A stretch of 23,304 bases of DNA, from contig JBGSQB010000144.1 in assembly GCA_041738285.1 (NCBI GenBank), positions 1 through 23,304 on the forward strand, in the 5' to 3' direction. Made by a program: the position numbers and the translations under genes. Positions 21,952 to 23,304 of the stretch are shown piece after piece; positions within the stretch are counted from its first letter, which is position 1, and each line of letters opens with the position of its first letter. The notes beneath the pieces are model-generated. The model was not told the origin of the DNA. It searched no databases and was given only the letters and a program-made list of their open reading frames with translations. Source of the stretch: SZUA-521 sp041738285. Its GTDB lineage: Bacteria; Pseudomonadota; Gammaproteobacteria; Pseudomonadales; Azotimanducaceae.

Positions 21952-23304
21952 TGCGTTACGCCCAGGGCTCGAATCGGGGGTGCTTCCAGGCGAAAGCCTT
22001 CCGGCGGCGCAGCTTGAGTGCCGAGCAGGTCGTCAAGCAGCCGATCGGCGCGTTGGGCCCCCCGTTCCACCAGCGGTCGAATCTGAAACAAGGTCAGCTC
22101 ACCGCGCACGAAACCGAACTCGATGTCCCACGGTTGCGGGCGACCGTCGGGCCCGATGATGGGGGGATAGCGTTCATCGACGTCGACCGCAAGCTGGCGC
22201 AGCGCCGCCTTGTCGGTTTGCGTGAGCACGGCGCCGTCACGCGCAGGCAGCCATTCGACGCCTCCGCTGTTCACCAGGTGCCGCCGATACGGCGCCTTGG
22301 CCTCTGACAGCAGTCGCTCGGTGCCATCGTCATACAGCACGATGGCTTCGGCCGCTTCGCCGGCCACGGCGCCGCCGACGCCCCAGGCCGTAGACACTGT
22401 CAGTCCTGGTCCGCCGCGCATGAGGTCCGCGGTGATCATCACACCAGATTTGTCGGAAGCAACGCTCTTCATCAACAGCACCGACGCATAGGTCAGTTCG
22501 GGGTTGGTCAGCAGATTCGCGCGCCAGGCGATCGCGCGGGGACTGAGCATCGAACCCCAGACACGCGAGATGCCGTCGCGCTGGGCCTTGGGGTCGACGA
22601 TGTTCGGCAGCGTCTCGTTCAATCCTGCGCCGGTGAACCCGGGCAAGTCCTCTACATTCGTGTCCGAACGGACAAAGACGCCGTAGCTGCTGGGGGCGCC
22701 GAACTCCGCGGCCATCATGTGCGTGAGCTGCGCATCGAACTGGGGCTGCAGGCGGGTCGCGCTGATGGCATTGCGGACTTCGACCATCACGGCATCGAAT
22801 TCTGCTTCGGAAAGACGGCCGGCGCGCCGACTCTGATATGCGGCCGCAAGGCGCGCGAGTGGCGCATCCCGCCCTTCGCCGACATGGGCGGCGAAGACGC
22901 CGAAAGGGATCGCGATGGCCGGCGCGACCTGGCCCGGAAACAATCTGTTCAGTTCACCGAGGTTGGCGGCCTTTGGACCGATGATGCGTCCGGATAACCC
23001 CTTGTGAACCGTCGTGAGCGGCAGTGGTTCCCGTGTCGCCAGGTCCGGAGGTGGTACGGTGAGCGACGGCGTGTTCATGGCCTGGGCATCGGCGACGGGT
23101 GCGCCGACCGCGCGTGTGATCACAACCCGTCCATCGGATCCGACCGCGAGCAGGATCGGCTCACCGTCCAGGGCCTCGAGGCGGGCCGCGTCAGCCGGGT
23201 CGACCTTGACGTTGGGAATACCGAAGTTGCGCGCCAGCAGCTGTACGTGAGACACCGGGTTGCCCTCGCCGAGGGTGAGCACTCCGGCCACCGGCGGCAG
23301 TTCC
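21948..23304 (-). CDS. PEP/pyruvate-binding dikinase, GWD-like domain order (partial)
   Basis: At least 451 codons are visible and the 5' end lies beyond the right edge. The visible N-terminal part is a swivelling phosphohistidine domain: LTLGEGNPVSHVQLLARN, then GIPNV, whose His at about 23249-23247 is the predicted phosphocarrier. It is followed by a PPDK_N/ATP-grasp-type domain: GRIIGPKAANLGELNRLFPG, FVRSDTNVEDLPGFTGAGLN, and QPWDIEFGFVRGELTLFQIR near the end. In PEP synthase and PPDK the ATP domain comes before the histidine domain; here it comes after, as in alpha-glucan water dikinases. SHVQLLARN also resembles the GWD form SHVSVRARN. Substrate is unknown: a glucan or other hydroxyl acceptor is possible. 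It begins the four-gene minus-strand set as far as visible. Confidence 0.85.
   Translation of the reverse strand, partial: ELPPVAGVLTLGEGNPVSHVQLLARNFGIPNVKVDPADAARLEALDGEPILLAVGSDGRVVITRAVGAPVADAQAMNTPSLTVPPPDLATREPLPLTTVHKGLSGRIIGPKAANLGELNRLFPGQVAPAIAIPFGVFAAHVGEGRDAPLARLAAAYQSRRAGRLSEAEFDAVMVEVRNAISATRLQPQFDAQLTHMMAAEFGAPSSYGVFVRSDTNVEDLPGFTGAGLNETLPNIVDPKAQRDGISRVWGSMLSPRAIAWRANLLTNPELTYASVLLMKSVASDKSGVMITADLMRGGPGLTVSTAWGVGGAVAGEAAEAIVLYDDGTERLLSEAKAPYRRHLVNSGGVEWLPARDGAVLTQTDKAALRQLAVDVDERYPPIIGPDGRPQPWDIEFGFVRGELTLFQIRPLVERGAQRADRLLDDLLGTQAAPPEGFRLEAPPIRALGVTQ

Overview
The window is a GC-rich stretch of a bacterial chromosome. Gene order and sequence point to a gammaproteobacterium. 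The whole tuf - S10 - spc - alpha ribosomal cluster is in canonical order, SecY is 443 residues, S14 and S4 are zinc-free long forms, and L36 keeps its zinc ligands. YgiQ and the alanine-glyoxylate-type aminotransferase align well from memory with E. coli and human sequences respectively. A relative of Steroidobacterales, Nevskiales or Xanthomonadales is my guess; the sequence alone does not settle it.

Bases 1-13992 (+ strand) hold the end of tuf (EF-Tu), then rpsJ-rplC-rplD-rplW-rplB-rpsS-rplV-rpsC-rplP-rpmC-rpsQ (S10 operon), rplN-rplX-rplE-rpsN-rpsH-rplF-rplR-rpsE-rpmD-rplO-secY-rpmJ (spc operon) and rpsM-rpsK-rpsD-rpoA-rplQ (alpha operon). Most genes overlap or lie within about 35 bases of each other. 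Only three gaps are large: tuf-rpsJ (a REP-like inverted repeat plus a near-perfect sigma70 promoter), rpsJ-rplC (a dense series of hairpins including a 20-pair stem) and rpmJ-rpsM (competing hairpins around a T6 run). These are the likely control points.

Bases 14030-18931 (+ strand) hold a class V aminotransferase of the alanine/serine-glyoxylate type, a second REP-like palindrome, an MFS transporter, a YgiQ-family radical SAM gene broken by one in-frame amber codon, and a 71-residue conserved-looking small protein. Bases 18926-23304 (- strand) hold a tightly overlapping four-gene set, read from the right: a GWD-like dikinase (5' end outside the window), a penicillin-binding/beta-lactamase-fold serine hydrolase, a metallophosphoesterase with one altered metal-ligand motif, and an exported TonB-C-domain protein. 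The two gene blocks converge and their stop codons overlap at 18926-18931.

No rRNA, tRNA, CRISPR array, transposase or prophage gene was seen, and no gene-free stretch exceeds about 210 bases. The most notable items are the structured rpsJ-rplC leader, the amber codon in ygiQ, the REP-like elements that both start in a stop codon, and the dikinase/serine-hydrolase/phosphoesterase/TonB-C cluster.
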